Shown piece after piece: positions 44,207-53,232 of a DNA stretch of 64,000 bases (position 1 is its first letter; each line of letters opens with the position of its first letter). The stretch is from Nodosilinea sp. LEGE 06152. Lineage in GTDB: Bacteria > Cyanobacteriota > Cyanobacteriia > Phormidesmidales > Phormidesmidaceae. The position numbers and the translations under genes were made by a program. Where the stretch lies: assembly GCF_015207525.1 (NCBI RefSeq), contig NZ_JADEWR010000001.1, positions 61,748-125,747 of the forward strand, in the 5' to 3' direction. Under the pieces are notes generated by a model. It saw nothing but the letters and a program-made list of their open reading frames with translations. It was not told where the DNA came from and searched no databases.

Positions 44207-44343
44207 GGCACGCCTCCGGGCAATGTTTCAAGTTCTTTACATTATCTTAGTCTTTTACGTTAGTTGGGCGTAAGGGTCGCAGGTTTGAGGTTTTAGGCCA
44301 ATTCCCCTCGTTCTACCCTGAGAACCCTCAAACCTAAACGCCG

Positions 44344-45855
44344 CTAGCCGTTCCCTTTTAGCGCATGGGCGATCGCATCTACCACCCGCGACACCGCCAC
44401 AATCTCCAGCCCGTCCACTTTGACCGATTGCCCCTTGGGCACGATCGCTCGCTTAAAGCCCAGCTTGGCCGCCTCCTTCAGCCGCAGCTCCAGCTGAGAG
44501 ATGGGCCTCACCTGGCCGCCCAGGCCCACTTCGCCGATCAGCACCAGTTCAGGATCAACCAGGCGATCGCGAAAGCTGGCCACCACCGAAATCGCGATGC
44601 CCAAATCCGCCGCCGGTTCACCCACCGCCAGCCCCCCCGACGACGCCACGTAGGCATCCAACTTAGAGAGGGGAATGCCTACCCGCTTCTCTAGCACCGC
44701 CAGAATTTGCAGCAGCCGGTTGTACTCAACCCCTGTGGTTGAGCGCCGGGGCGAGCTGTAGCTGGTGGGGCTAACTAGCGATTGCAGTTCTACTACCAGG
44801 GGCCGGGTGCCCTCGCAGGCGACGATGGTGGCAATGCCTGGCACCTGCTCATCGCGGTTGCCCAAAAATAGCGCCGAGGGGTTGCTGATCTCGGCTAAAC
44901 CGCGATCGACCATTTCAAACACGCCCAGCTCGTGGGTAGCCCCAAAGCGATTTTTGACCGACCTGAGCAATCGATGGCTGGCAAAGCGATCGCCCTCGAA
45001 GTACAGCACTGTATCCACTAAGTGCTCAAGCACTTTCGGGCCTGCGATCGCCCCCTCCTTGGTCACGTGGCCCACAATAAACAGCGAAATATTCGCCCGC
45101 TTCGCCAGCTGCATCAGCGCCGACGTACATTCCCTCACCTGCGACACCGACCCCGGAGCCGAGGTCAGCGCCGCGTAGTACAGCGCCTGAATACTGTCGA
45201 TAATCGCTACCGTCGGCTTCAGCGACTCCAGCTCCATCAAAATAGTCTCTAGGTCAATCTCCGGCAGCAGAAACAGCTGCGAATCTACCGCCTCCATTCC
45301 AGACGGCTCAAACTCCTCCGGCTCCGTCTCTTCTTTTCCGTTTTCCGTTTTCCCTCTTCCCTTTTTGCCCCTACCCCCTACCCCATCACGCTCCACCGGC
45401 CCTACCGGCCCCAACCGCTGCCACCGCAGCTTCACCTGCTGGCCCGACTCTTCTGCACAGACGTACAGCACTCGCTGTCGTGCCGCCAGCTGGTTAGCCA
45501 CCTGCAAGAGTAAGGTCGACTTGCCAATGCCAGGATCGCCCCCCAGCAGCACCAGCGACCCTGGCACAATGCCGCCCCCCAGCACCCGGTCTAGCTCCCC
45601 GTAGCCCGAGGGCAGCCGCGCCTGAGGATGGTCCTGGATTTGGTTTAGGGTCATCGCCAGGCGCGGCTGGCTAGCCTTAGTCGCGGTAGACACACCGCGA
45701 CGCCCCAGAGCCGAAGCCCTTGTCGTGGTTTCCTTGGCCGGTTGGGCCTGCTCTACTAATGAGTTCCAGCTGTTGCAAACCGGGCAGCGACCAAAATACT
45801 GAGGCGACTCTGCCCCACATTCATTGCAAACAAAAATTGAGCGCGACTTCGCCAT
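44344..45855 (-). CDS. radA: DNA repair protein RadA with a low-complexity insertion
   Basis: A 503-residue RecA-like helicase for branch migration in recombinational repair. Order: C4 zinc finger (CNECGAESPQYFGRCPVC), Walker A GDPGIGKSTLL, the RadA-specific KNRFG (VKNRFGATHELGVFEM), and a Lon-like C-terminal domain (SGGLAVGEPAADLGIA; LIGEVGLGGQVRPI). Unusual is a Gly/Lys/Glu-rich stretch at about residues 149-190 (GGRGKKGRGKTENGKEE) between the Walker A and LFLLPEIDLETIL. It is encoded by simple repeats at about 45329-45390. ATG 45855 with AAGG upstream is preferred to GTG 45861. Confidence 0.95.
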   Translation of the reverse strand: MAKSRSIFVCNECGAESPQYFGRCPVCNSWNSLVEQAQPAKETTTRASALGRRGVSTATKASQPRLAMTLNQIQDHPQARLPSGYGELDRVLGGGIVPGSLVLLGGDPGIGKSTLLLQVANQLAARQRVLYVCAEESGQQVKLRWQRLGPVGPVERDGVGGRGKKGRGKTENGKEETEPEEFEPSGMEAVDSQLFLLPEIDLETILMELESLKPTVAIIDSIQALYYAALTSAPGSVSQVRECTSALMQLAKRANISLFIVGHVTKEGAIAGPKVLEHLVDTVLYFEGDRFASHRLLRSVKNRFGATHELGVFEMVDRGLAEISNPSALFLGNRDEQVPGIATIVACEGTRPLVVELQSLVSPTSYSSPRRSTTGVEYNRLLQILAVLEKRVGIPLSKLDAYVASSGGLAVGEPAADLGIAISVVASFRDRLVDPELVLIGEVGLGGQVRPISQLELRLKEAAKLGFKRAIVPKGQSVKVDGLEIVAVSRVVDAIAHALKGNG

Positions 45856-46155
45856 TGCCACCTTTCTACGACTAAGTTAGAACACGCTGAACGTCACCAG
45901 CAGTACCGCCAGACCACAACAAACGCAACAAACCTTAAAAAAGCCTGAAGCACAGGTATTTCTGGCATTCAGCATGAATCAATACACAATAGAATAAACA
46001 AATGTTTCAGGCCCTGCCTCAGCAGCATTTGGGCCTATTTTGTCAGCGGTGCCTCTGGCCACATAGCGCAATCGACTAATTAGCTTTCAAAAGTTAATCA
46101 TTAAACGTTGCGATTATTTATAGAATATGACGTTACGTAGGGAGCTTTGAAAGCC
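45856..46155. other. Divergent region between radA and rpaB
   Basis: 300 bp holding both promoters. Near 46090-46126 it is AT-rich, with TAGAAT (46121-46126) as a possible -10 for rpaB; no good -35 was found. No gene or hairpin was recognised. Confidence 0.35.
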
Positions 46156-46884
46156 TTGGAAAACAACAAAGAAAAAATTCTCGTGGTCGACGATGAAGCC
46201 AGCATTCGGCGCATCCTCGAAACTCGCCTATCTATGATTGGCTACGACGTTGTCACCGCTGCCGATGGCGAAGAAGCTCTAGAAACCTTCCGCAATGCCG
46301 CCCCTGACCTGGTGGTGCTCGATGTAATGATGCCCAAGCTCGATGGCTACGGCGTTTGCCAAGAGCTGCGCAAAGAATCTGATATTCCTATTATTATGCT
46401 CACGGCCTTGGGCGATGTGGCCGATCGCATTACCGGCCTAGAACTCGGGGCCGACGACTATGTGGTCAAGCCCTTCTCGCCCAAAGAGCTAGAGGCCCGC
46501 ATTCGCTCGGTGCTGCGCCGGGTCGACAAAACCGGCATGACCGGCATCCCTAGCTCCGGTGTCATCTCCGTCAACACCATTCGCATCGACACCAATAAGC
46601 GCCAGGTGTACAAGGGCGACGAGCGCATTCGCCTGACTGGCATGGAGTTCAGCCTGCTAGAGCTGCTGGTCAGTCGCTCTGGTGAGCCTTTCTCTCGCTC
46701 TGAAATTTTGCAGGAAGTGTGGGGCTACACCCCTGAGCGCCACGTCGATACTCGCGTGGTTGATGTGCACATTTCTCGCCTGCGAGCCAAGCTCGAAGAC
46801 GACCCCAGTAACCCCGAGCTCATTCTTACGGCCCGAGGTACCGGTTACCTGTTTCAGCGGATAGTGGAACCGGGCGAAGAATAG
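46156..46884 (+). CDS. rpaB: Response regulator RpaB
   Basis: A 242-residue OmpR-class regulator, essential in several cyanobacteria. It controls photosystem, high-light and circadian genes through HLR1 sites. The receiver has VDDEAS, D56 in LVVLDVMMP and the VKPFSPKELEARIRSVLRR switch region; the winged helix shows RLTGMEFSLLELLVSRSGEPFSR and VWGYTPERHVDTRVVDVHISRLR. The TTG at 46156 gives MENNKEKILVVDDE as in other RpaB; a TTG nine bases earlier leaves only two bases to the GGGAG site, so it is less likely. A start other than ATG is normal for this gene. Confidence 0.95.
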   Translation: MENNKEKILVVDDEASIRRILETRLSMIGYDVVTAADGEEALETFRNAAPDLVVLDVMMPKLDGYGVCQELRKESDIPIIMLTALGDVADRITGLELGADDYVVKPFSPKELEARIRSVLRRVDKTGMTGIPSSGVISVNTIRIDTNKRQVYKGDERIRLTGMEFSLLELLVSRSGEPFSRSEILQEVWGYTPERHVDTRVVDVHISRLRAKLEDDPSNPELILTARGTGYLFQRIVEPGEE

Positions 46885-46935
46885 TCGGTAGGGTAGTCTG
46901 CTAGAATTTGCTCAGGTTTTTAACAGATTTAGCAG

Positions 46936-47970
46936 ATGGGTTTTAACCGGGCACGCATTGCCATTGACGCGATGGGCGGCGACTTTGCCCCTGGCGAAAT
47001 TGTCGCAGGGGCCATTCGCGCCAAGGCCGAGCTAGATGTCGATGTCGCCCTAGTCGGCGATATCGATCGAATTAAAGCTTCCACGGCCAATGTCGATCAG
47101 CTCCAGGGTATTGAGCTTGTGCCCGCCGAAGGCAGTATTGAAATGCACGAAGAGCCCCTTAGCGCTCTGCGTCGCAAGCCCCAGGCCTCCATCAATGTGG
47201 CGATGGATTTGGTCAAGCGCAACGAGGCCGACGCTGTCGTATCGGCAGGGCACTCGGGGGCGGCGATGGCGGCAGCCCTGCTGCGCCTGGGGCGACTTAA
47301 AGGCATCGATCGACCGGCGATCGGGGCGGTGTTTCCGACCGTAGTGGCCAACAAATCGGTGCTGATCTTAGATGTGGGGGCCAATGTAGACTGTCGGCCC
47401 AAGTATCTAGAGCAGTTCGCCATGATGGGCACTATCTACTCGCGCTACGTGCTCGGGGTTGAGCACCCCCGCGTCGGGCTGATCAACATTGGCGAAGAGC
47501 CCAGCAAAGGCAACGATGCCGCGCTCCGAGCGCACCAGCTTTTAGAAGAAAACCCCAACATTCCCTTTGCTGGCAATGCTGAGGGGCGCGATATTCTCTC
47601 GGGTCAGTTCGACGTGGTGGTCTGCGACGGTTTTGTGGGCAACGTGCTGCTCAAGTTTGCCGAAGCCGTAGGCGAGTCGGTGCTGCAAATTTTGCGAGAG
47701 GAACTGCCCCAGGGTGTGCGCGGCAAAATTGGCGCTTCTATTCTGAAGCCTAACCTGCGCCGCATTAAGCAGCGGGTAGACCACGCCGAACACGGTGGCG
47801 GTCTGCTGCTAGGGGTGGCTGGAGTAACGGTAATTAGCCACGGTAGTTCCCAAGCGCCGTCGGTATTTAACGCCATTCGCCTGGCCAAAGAGGCCGTCGA
47901 CAACCGCGTTCAAGACCGCATTCAGGCGCAGTACCAGCGGGTTGCCATGCCCGCAGCAGACGGAGAATAA
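46936..47970 (+). CDS. plsX: Phosphate acyltransferase
   Basis: A 344-residue enzyme making acyl-phosphate from acyl-ACP, used in the first acylation of glycerol 3-phosphate. Marks are IAIDAMGGDFAPGEIVAGA, EPLSALRRKPQASINVAMDLV, SAGHSGAAMAAALLRLGRL, GLINIGEEPSKGN and VVCDGFVGNVLLKFAEAVGE. Head of the plsX-fabH-fabD-plsC group: fabH starts three bases after its stop. This order links initiation of fatty acid synthesis to phosphatidate formation. Confidence 0.97.
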   Translation: MGFNRARIAIDAMGGDFAPGEIVAGAIRAKAELDVDVALVGDIDRIKASTANVDQLQGIELVPAEGSIEMHEEPLSALRRKPQASINVAMDLVKRNEADAVVSAGHSGAAMAAALLRLGRLKGIDRPAIGAVFPTVVANKSVLILDVGANVDCRPKYLEQFAMMGTIYSRYVLGVEHPRVGLINIGEEPSKGNDAALRAHQLLEENPNIPFAGNAEGRDILSGQFDVVVCDGFVGNVLLKFAEAVGESVLQILREELPQGVRGKIGASILKPNLRRIKQRVDHAEHGGGLLLGVAGVTVISHGSSQAPSVFNAIRLAKEAVDNRVQDRIQAQYQRVAMPAADGE

Positions 47971-47973
47971 CCT

Positions 47974-48969
47974 GTGGAACAGTTTATGCCCGGCGTGTCA
48001 CTGGTGGGCAGTGGTTCGGCCTGTTTAAGCGTACAACTCACCAATGACGCTCTCAGCCAGCGCGTCGATACCTCTGACGAATGGATTACGGCGCGCACCG
48101 GCATTCGCCAGCGGCACGTCGCTGCGGTTACAGATTCCCTCTCGTCCCTTGCGGCTGAAGCTGCTCGGAATGCGCTGGATATGGCCGATCTAAGCGCCGA
48201 GGAGGTAGATCTAATTCTGCTCGCCACCTCCACCCCTGACGATCTGTTCGGCACCGCCTGCCACGTGCAGGCAGCGTTGGGCGCTACCCGGGCCGTAGCC
48301 TTTGACCTCACCGCCGCCTGCTCTGGCTTTGTGTTCGCCCTGGTCACAGCGGCACAGTACATTCGCACCGGGGTGTTCAAGAATGTGGTAGTGATTGGAG
48401 CCGACGTGCTCTCCCGCTGGACCGACTGGGACGATCGCACCACCTGCGTGCTCTTTGGTGATGGCGCTGGGGCGGTAGTGCTGCGGGCGGCTGATCGCGA
48501 TCGCCTGCTGGGCTTTGAGCTGTGCAGCGATGGCTCCCTCAATCACTGCCTCAACTTGGCCTACCAACCCGAAACAGCCCCACTGGTGGGAGACATTAAC
48601 GTGCAGATGGGCACCTTCTCGCCGATTACCATGAACGGGCGCGAGGTCTATAAGTTCGCCGTTAGCCGCGTCCCCGAAGTGATTGAAAAAGCCCTCTTTC
48701 GGGCCAGCCTCACCACCACCGATATCGACTGGATGGTGCTGCACCAAGCCAATCAGCGCATTCTCGACGCCGTGGCCGATCGCTTGGGCGTCCCCTCCGA
48801 TCGCGTGATCAGCAATATGGCCCGCCACGGCAACACCTCTGCCGCTTCCATTCCCCTCGCCCTCAACGAAGCCGTACGGGCGGGTCAGATTCAGCCTGGC
48901 GATGTTATTGCCACTGCCGGGTTTGGGGCCGGTCTCACCTGGGGTGCTGCCATTGTTCAGTGGTGTTAA
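47974..48969 (+). CDS. fabH: 3-oxoacyl-ACP synthase III
   Basis: A 331-residue condensing enzyme that joins acetyl-CoA with malonyl-ACP to begin fatty acid synthesis. The catalytic triad is visible: C116 (DLTAACSGFVFAL), H257 (VLHQANQRI) and N287 (MARHGNTSAASIPLAL). TSDEWITARTGIRQRH near the start is typical. It starts with GTG at 47974, three bases after plsX. The ATG four codons in is an alternative. Confidence 0.97.
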   Translation: MEQFMPGVSLVGSGSACLSVQLTNDALSQRVDTSDEWITARTGIRQRHVAAVTDSLSSLAAEAARNALDMADLSAEEVDLILLATSTPDDLFGTACHVQAALGATRAVAFDLTAACSGFVFALVTAAQYIRTGVFKNVVVIGADVLSRWTDWDDRTTCVLFGDGAGAVVLRAADRDRLLGFELCSDGSLNHCLNLAYQPETAPLVGDINVQMGTFSPITMNGREVYKFAVSRVPEVIEKALFRASLTTTDIDWMVLHQANQRILDAVADRLGVPSDRVISNMARHGNTSAASIPLALNEAVRAGQIQPGDVIATAGFGAGLTWGAAIVQWC

Positions 48970-49047
48970 TCTTGGCCCTAACCGCACCTGTTTCAGACGA
49001 ACATTTTGTGAGACAGTATTGCTTTGCAGAGTAAGTAAGGTACTGGC

Positions 49048-49938
49048 ATGGCAAACGCAGCGTGGGTGTTTCCTGGGCAGGGTTCCCAGGCGGTTGGCAT
49101 GGGAGCAGATTTGGCGACCCTTCCCCTGGCCCAGGAGCGCTTTGCCCAGGCTGAGTCGGTGCTGGGCTGGTCGGTGCTCGACATCGTTCAGGATGCTGAC
49201 GACAAGGTTTCCAGTACGCTCTATACCCAGCCCTGTCTCTACGTCATCGAAAGCATTTTGGCCGATTTGCTGAAGGCCAAGGGTCACCAGCCCGCTGTCG
49301 TGGCAGGCCACAGCCTGGGAGAATACGTGGCCCTCTACGCCGCCGGAGTGTTTGACTTTGCCACTGGCCTAGCCCTAGTGCAGCGCCGTTCCGAGCTGAT
49401 GGCCGAAGCTTCTGATGGCATGATGGCCGCCCTGCTGGGCTTCGATGCCGACGACCTAGCCGCCAAGATTGAGGCGACACCAGGCGTTGTTCTGGCCAAT
49501 GACAATAACCCTGGTCAGGTCGTAATCTCGGGCACTCCTGAAGCCGTTACAGCCGTTATGGAAGGCGTAAAAGCTAAGCGCGCCGTGAAGCTTAATGTCA
49601 GCGGGGCCTTTCACTCGCCGCTGATGGCCGATGCTGCTGCTACTTTTCAACAGGTGCTGGAGCCAGCGCCCTTTGCTCCAGCGCAGGTGCCAGTGCTCTC
49701 CAACGTCGACCCCACCCCCGCTACCGATGGGGCGGTGCTGAAGCAGCGCCTGGTGCAGCAGATGACCGGCTCGGTGCGCTGGCGCGAAATTACGCTGGCG
49801 CTGCCAACGTTGGGCATTGACACGGTGGTGGAGGTAGGGCCAGGCAATGTGCTGACGGGGCTGACCAAGCGCACCTGCCGCGATCTGGCTTTGGTAAATG
49901 TGGGCAGTATGGAGCAGGTAGACGGGTTTTCGAATTAA
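49048..49938 (+). CDS. fabD: Malonyl-CoA-ACP transacylase
   Basis: A 296-residue acyltransferase moving malonyl from CoA to acyl carrier protein. WVFPGQGSQAVGMG opens it, S89 sits in VAGHSLGEYVALYAAG, and GAFHSPLM holds the catalytic His; ANDNNPGQVVISG is also typical. Third gene of the lipid cluster, 78 bp after fabH. Confidence 0.96.
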   Translation: MANAAWVFPGQGSQAVGMGADLATLPLAQERFAQAESVLGWSVLDIVQDADDKVSSTLYTQPCLYVIESILADLLKAKGHQPAVVAGHSLGEYVALYAAGVFDFATGLALVQRRSELMAEASDGMMAALLGFDADDLAAKIEATPGVVLANDNNPGQVVISGTPEAVTAVMEGVKAKRAVKLNVSGAFHSPLMADAAATFQQVLEPAPFAPAQVPVLSNVDPTPATDGAVLKQRLVQQMTGSVRWREITLALPTLGIDTVVEVGPGNVLTGLTKRTCRDLALVNVGSMEQVDGFSN

Positions 49939-50006
49939 GGAAAGCTCTGACGCTATAACCCTGCCATGAATTCAAAATCGCCAATCCAACCTCCAAAATC
50001 ACGCTG

Positions 50007-50645
50007 ATGAGCCGCGATCGCGAACCCCCCGTCAATTTGCTGTGGTATCACCTGTTTAAGTGGTCGGTGGTGAGCCCTATGTTGGGCCTATATTTTCGGG
50101 GACGGGTCTATGGTGCGGATCAGGTGCCCAAAGCTGGCCCGCTAATTGTGGTAGCCAACCACGCCAGCGACTTCGACCCGCCACTGCTCTCCGCCGCCGT
50201 GCGCCGTCCGGTTTCCTACATGGCTAAAGAAGAGTTATTTAAGGTGCCCGTGTTAAACCAGGCCATTCGCCTCTACGGGGCCTACCCGGTGAAACGGGGC
50301 AGTGCCGATCGCAGTGCCATTCGGGAAGCCCTCAAACAGCTTGAGCAGGGCTGGGCCGTGGGCATCTTTCTTCAGGGCACCCGCACGCCCGATGGCCGCA
50401 TTCCAGAGCCAAAAATTGGGGCGGCGCTGATTGCTGCTAAAGCGCAAGCACCGCTGCTGCCCGTCAGCCTTTGGGGTACTCAGCACATTTTCAAAAAGGG
50501 TTCTGCGATCCCGCGCCCGGTTCCCCTTACCATTCGCATTGGTACCCCGATCGCCCCGCCTCCCTCCAACGACCGCGCCGGCCTAGAGACGATTACGGCA
50601 ACCTGCGCTGCCGAAATTCACCGCCTCCACGATCTGGGCCGCTAA
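50007..50645 (+). CDS. plsC: 1-acyl-sn-glycerol-3-phosphate acyltransferase
   Basis: A 212-residue membrane-associated acyltransferase that makes phosphatidate from lysophosphatidate. The H-x4-D motif is H52 to D57 in VVANHASDFDPPLL. The second block reads GIFLQGTRTPDGRI where most members have PEGTRS, so Pro-Glu are replaced by Leu-Gln while GTR is kept. Fourth gene of the lipid cluster. In characterised cyanobacteria PlsC prefers palmitoyl-ACP; which acyl chain is used here is unknown. Confidence 0.93.
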   Translation: MSRDREPPVNLLWYHLFKWSVVSPMLGLYFRGRVYGADQVPKAGPLIVVANHASDFDPPLLSAAVRRPVSYMAKEELFKVPVLNQAIRLYGAYPVKRGSADRSAIREALKQLEQGWAVGIFLQGTRTPDGRIPEPKIGAALIAAKAQAPLLPVSLWGTQHIFKKGSAIPRPVPLTIRIGTPIAPPPSNDRAGLETITATCAAEIHRLHDLGR

Positions 50646-50732
50646 CTCGCTGCTCTTACTCATGGGCTCACCGACTCACCCCCATCTTCATCTGGTAGCC
50701 TAAAACAGACCGCGATCGTACCCCCTGCTGCC

Positions 50733-51038
50733 ATGACCCAAGACCTCAAGCACGAACTCGCAGAAATGGTTGCCCCCGCCGACTGGGCCTGGATCAGCCC
50801 CCATGCCAACCGAGGGGCCGTAGTGGTAGTCGACAAAAGTTTGGACCTGGTTGAGGTGGGAGTGGCGATCGCTACCGACAATGTCACAGTTGTCAATCGA
50901 TGGATAGCGGAAGCCCTGCTCATCAAACCCTCACCCTTCCAGCTCGAAATTTGGGATCAAACGGCTAAAAAGCAGTTTCAATCCCTAATTGTTCAACCTT
51001 TCGTGCTAGTGCAAGACTGTACGACTGATGAAAACTGA
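50733..51038 (+). CDS. DUF2288 family protein
   Basis: A 101-residue cytosolic protein of the DUF2288 family (LAEMVAPADWAWISPHANRGAVVVVDKSLDLVEVGVAIA, with VNRWIAEALLIKPS). Function unknown. Its last 11 bp overlap the start of the AI-2E family gene, so the two are translated in tandem. It follows plsC by 87 bp on the same strand and may be transcribed with the lipid genes. Confidence 0.85.
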   Translation: MTQDLKHELAEMVAPADWAWISPHANRGAVVVVDKSLDLVEVGVAIATDNVTVVNRWIAEALLIKPSPFQLEIWDQTAKKQFQSLIVQPFVLVQDCTTDEN

Positions 51039-52113
51039 GGAGTCCCAGGGCCAGCCAGCCCAAGGTGCAGAATCTCCTAGCCGAGACAGCCTTTGGGCTG
51101 TTTTAGGTACCAAAAATTTAGTCAAATTTCTGCTTTTGTTTGCCAGTGGCTGGGCTGCGATTCAGCTACTGGCCTACTTTGAAGTGCTGGTGGTGGTGTT
51201 TGTAACCGCCACTATTCTGGCGTTTTTGCTGAACTACCCTGCTAGCTGGTTAAGCCAGTGGATGCCCCGTGGAGTGGCGGCGATCGCGGTATTTCTGACC
51301 TGTTTAGCGGTTGTCACGGGTCTTTCACTCACCCTGGGCATGGCCGTGATATCTCAAGGTCAGCAGCTGGCAGCCAGCATGCAAGATTTTTCTGCCTCAG
51401 TCATTCCCTGGCTCAGCAGTTTTGAAGATCTCCTAGAACGGTTAAATCTTCCCATCAACTTGCAGGGTCTAGAACCTCAGCTGCAAAACCAGGCCGTGTC
51501 TATCTTGACCACAGGACTGGGGCTACTGCAATCGACTTTGGCTAACCTAGTGCTCGCTATTTTAGTCGCAGTAGTCACCTTGTTTATGATGCTCGATGGA
51601 GCCAAGATTTGGTGGTGGCTACTCAACCATTTACCCATCCGCAACAAAATTCGGTTTAACACCGTAATTCAGCACAATCTACTGGGATTTTTTTGGGGGC
51701 GTCTGCTGCTAGCCGTATTCTCTATTACCTCTACCTTTGTGGTGTTTGCAGTTTTAGGCATGCCCTTTCCGCTTGTGTTGGCCTTTATCGCAGGTCTGTT
51801 TAATCTAATACCAGGCATTGGTGCCACCCTGGGAATAGGAATCGTGACATTGCTGCTGCTGTCTCAAGGCGTGTGGTTGGCCATTCAGGCAGTCGTCATT
51901 TGCATTGCCGTAGAGCAAGTTGAGGAGAACCTACTGCTGCCCTACGTTATGAAAGACTCGTTGGACATCAACCCAGTGGTCATGTTTTTTGCGTTAATTG
52001 TAGGGGCCACTGTAGCCGGCGTGCTGGGGCTTTTTCTGGCTGTGCCCGTAGCTGGGGTAATTATTACCTGGCTGGATATCGAAGCTATGCGGGGCAAGCC
52101 CAGCCAAGAGTAA
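51028..52113 (+). CDS. AI-2E family transporter
   Basis: A 361-residue membrane protein of the AI-2E/UPF0118 family with about eight hydrophobic segments. The large periplasmic or cytosolic loop (about residues 100-160) and the closing part (VFAVLGMPFPLVLAFIAGLFNLIPGIGATLG, EQVEENLLLPYVMKDSLDINPVVMFFALIVG) are typical. Members were linked to autoinducer-2 export, sodium/proton exchange or other efflux; the role here is not known. The start overlaps the DUF2288 gene by 11 bp. Confidence 0.9.
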   Translation: MKTEESQGQPAQGAESPSRDSLWAVLGTKNLVKFLLLFASGWAAIQLLAYFEVLVVVFVTATILAFLLNYPASWLSQWMPRGVAAIAVFLTCLAVVTGLSLTLGMAVISQGQQLAASMQDFSASVIPWLSSFEDLLERLNLPINLQGLEPQLQNQAVSILTTGLGLLQSTLANLVLAILVAVVTLFMMLDGAKIWWWLLNHLPIRNKIRFNTVIQHNLLGFFWGRLLLAVFSITSTFVVFAVLGMPFPLVLAFIAGLFNLIPGIGATLGIGIVTLLLLSQGVWLAIQAVVICIAVEQVEENLLLPYVMKDSLDINPVVMFFALIVGATVAGVLGLFLAVPVAGVIITWLDIEAMRGKPSQE

Positions 52114-52201
52114 AAACAGCCGAATCTGGCACAGGTAAGCCAATAAATACGCCATCAGCCGATAAGCTAGAACATTGACCCCCGGTGATTTTCCTCGACT
52201 T

Positions 52202-53200
52202 ATGCCCAACGCTGCTCCGCCAGACTCCTCTATTCCTCAGGGGAAGCGGCTGCGCTTTACCCAGGCTCCTCTATCCTGGCTCTACGCCCTCTGGAAGTTT
52301 TGGCGACCCCACACCGTCATTGGCACCAGCCTCAGCGTGGTGGGCATTGCCGCTATCGTGCTGGCCGGTCTAGGGAGTAATAATATTGCCGCTGCTGGGC
52401 TACTCCTGGAAATACTGGGGCTTACCACAGCGGCCTGCCTGCTGGGCAACCTTTATATTGTCGGGCTTAACCAGCTCGAAGATATTGCTATCGATCGCGT
52501 CAATAAACCCCATCTACCCCTGGCCGCTGGAGAATTTTCTGTCGCCGATGGTAGTCTGATTGTCGCCGTAGCGGGCCTGGGAGCCATAGGGCTAGCCCTA
52601 ATCGGCGGCCCCTGGCTATTGGCCACTGTGGGCCTTAGCCTGGCTATTGGCACCGCCTACTCGCTACCGCCCCTGCGGCTCAAGCGGTTTCCCTTCTGGG
52701 CCTCTGCGTGCATTCTGGCGGTCCGGGGCGCGATTGTGAATTTGGGCTTGTTTCTGCACATCAGCGATCGCCTTAACCTTCCTCTCACGGTTCCAGGCAC
52801 AGTTTGGGCTCTGACGGCGTTTATTCTGCTGTTCAGCATCGCCATCGCCCTGTTCAAAGATATTCCTGACATTGAGGGCGATCGCCGCTACGGTATCAGT
52901 ACGCTATCGGTCAAGCTGGGGCAACGTACCGTATTCGACCTCGCTAGGGGCATTCTTACCGTCTGCTACTTAGGCATGGTGCTTGTGGCTCCCTGGCTAG
53001 CGGGCATCAATCGGCTATTTTTAGCCGGGTCTCACCTGCTGGTGCTAAGCCTGTTGTGGTATGCGAGCCTGCAGGTGCCCCACGGCAATCCGATGGCTAC
53101 AGGCCAGAGTAAGTTGGCTTACCCTCAGTTTTACCAATTCATTTGGAAGCTGTTCTTTCTGCAATATTTACTATTTCCCCTGGCCTGCTGGCTAGCTTAA
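52202..53200 (+). CDS. hpt: Homogentisate phytyltransferase
   Basis: A 332-residue UbiA-type prenyltransferase with about nine membrane helices. It joins phytyl diphosphate to homogentisate, the first committed step to tocopherols. Both metal-binding motifs are clear: NQLEDIAIDRVNKPHLPLAAG (N-x3-D-x3-D) and KDIPDIEGDRRYGI. KFWRPHTVIGTSLSVVG and YSLPPLRLKRFPF are characteristic of the HPT group. ATG 52202 is used; a TTG nine codons up is in frame. The geranylgeranyl-reductase-like gene starts 32 bp after the stop and is probably co-transcribed. Confidence 0.92.
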   Translation: MPNAAPPDSSIPQGKRLRFTQAPLSWLYALWKFWRPHTVIGTSLSVVGIAAIVLAGLGSNNIAAAGLLLEILGLTTAACLLGNLYIVGLNQLEDIAIDRVNKPHLPLAAGEFSVADGSLIVAVAGLGAIGLALIGGPWLLATVGLSLAIGTAYSLPPLRLKRFPFWASACILAVRGAIVNLGLFLHISDRLNLPLTVPGTVWALTAFILLFSIAIALFKDIPDIEGDRRYGISTLSVKLGQRTVFDLARGILTVCYLGMVLVAPWLAGINRLFLAGSHLLVLSLLWYASLQVPHGNPMATGQSKLAYPQFYQFIWKLFFLQYLLFPLACWLA

Positions 53201-53232
53201 GCAACGCGACTGGCGCAAAGGAACCTATAGCC

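Noticed and set aside
48211..49311. 366-codon minus-strand frame over fabH and fabD
   Set aside because: Fully antisense to two catalytic-motif-bearing genes; no recognisable protein pattern.
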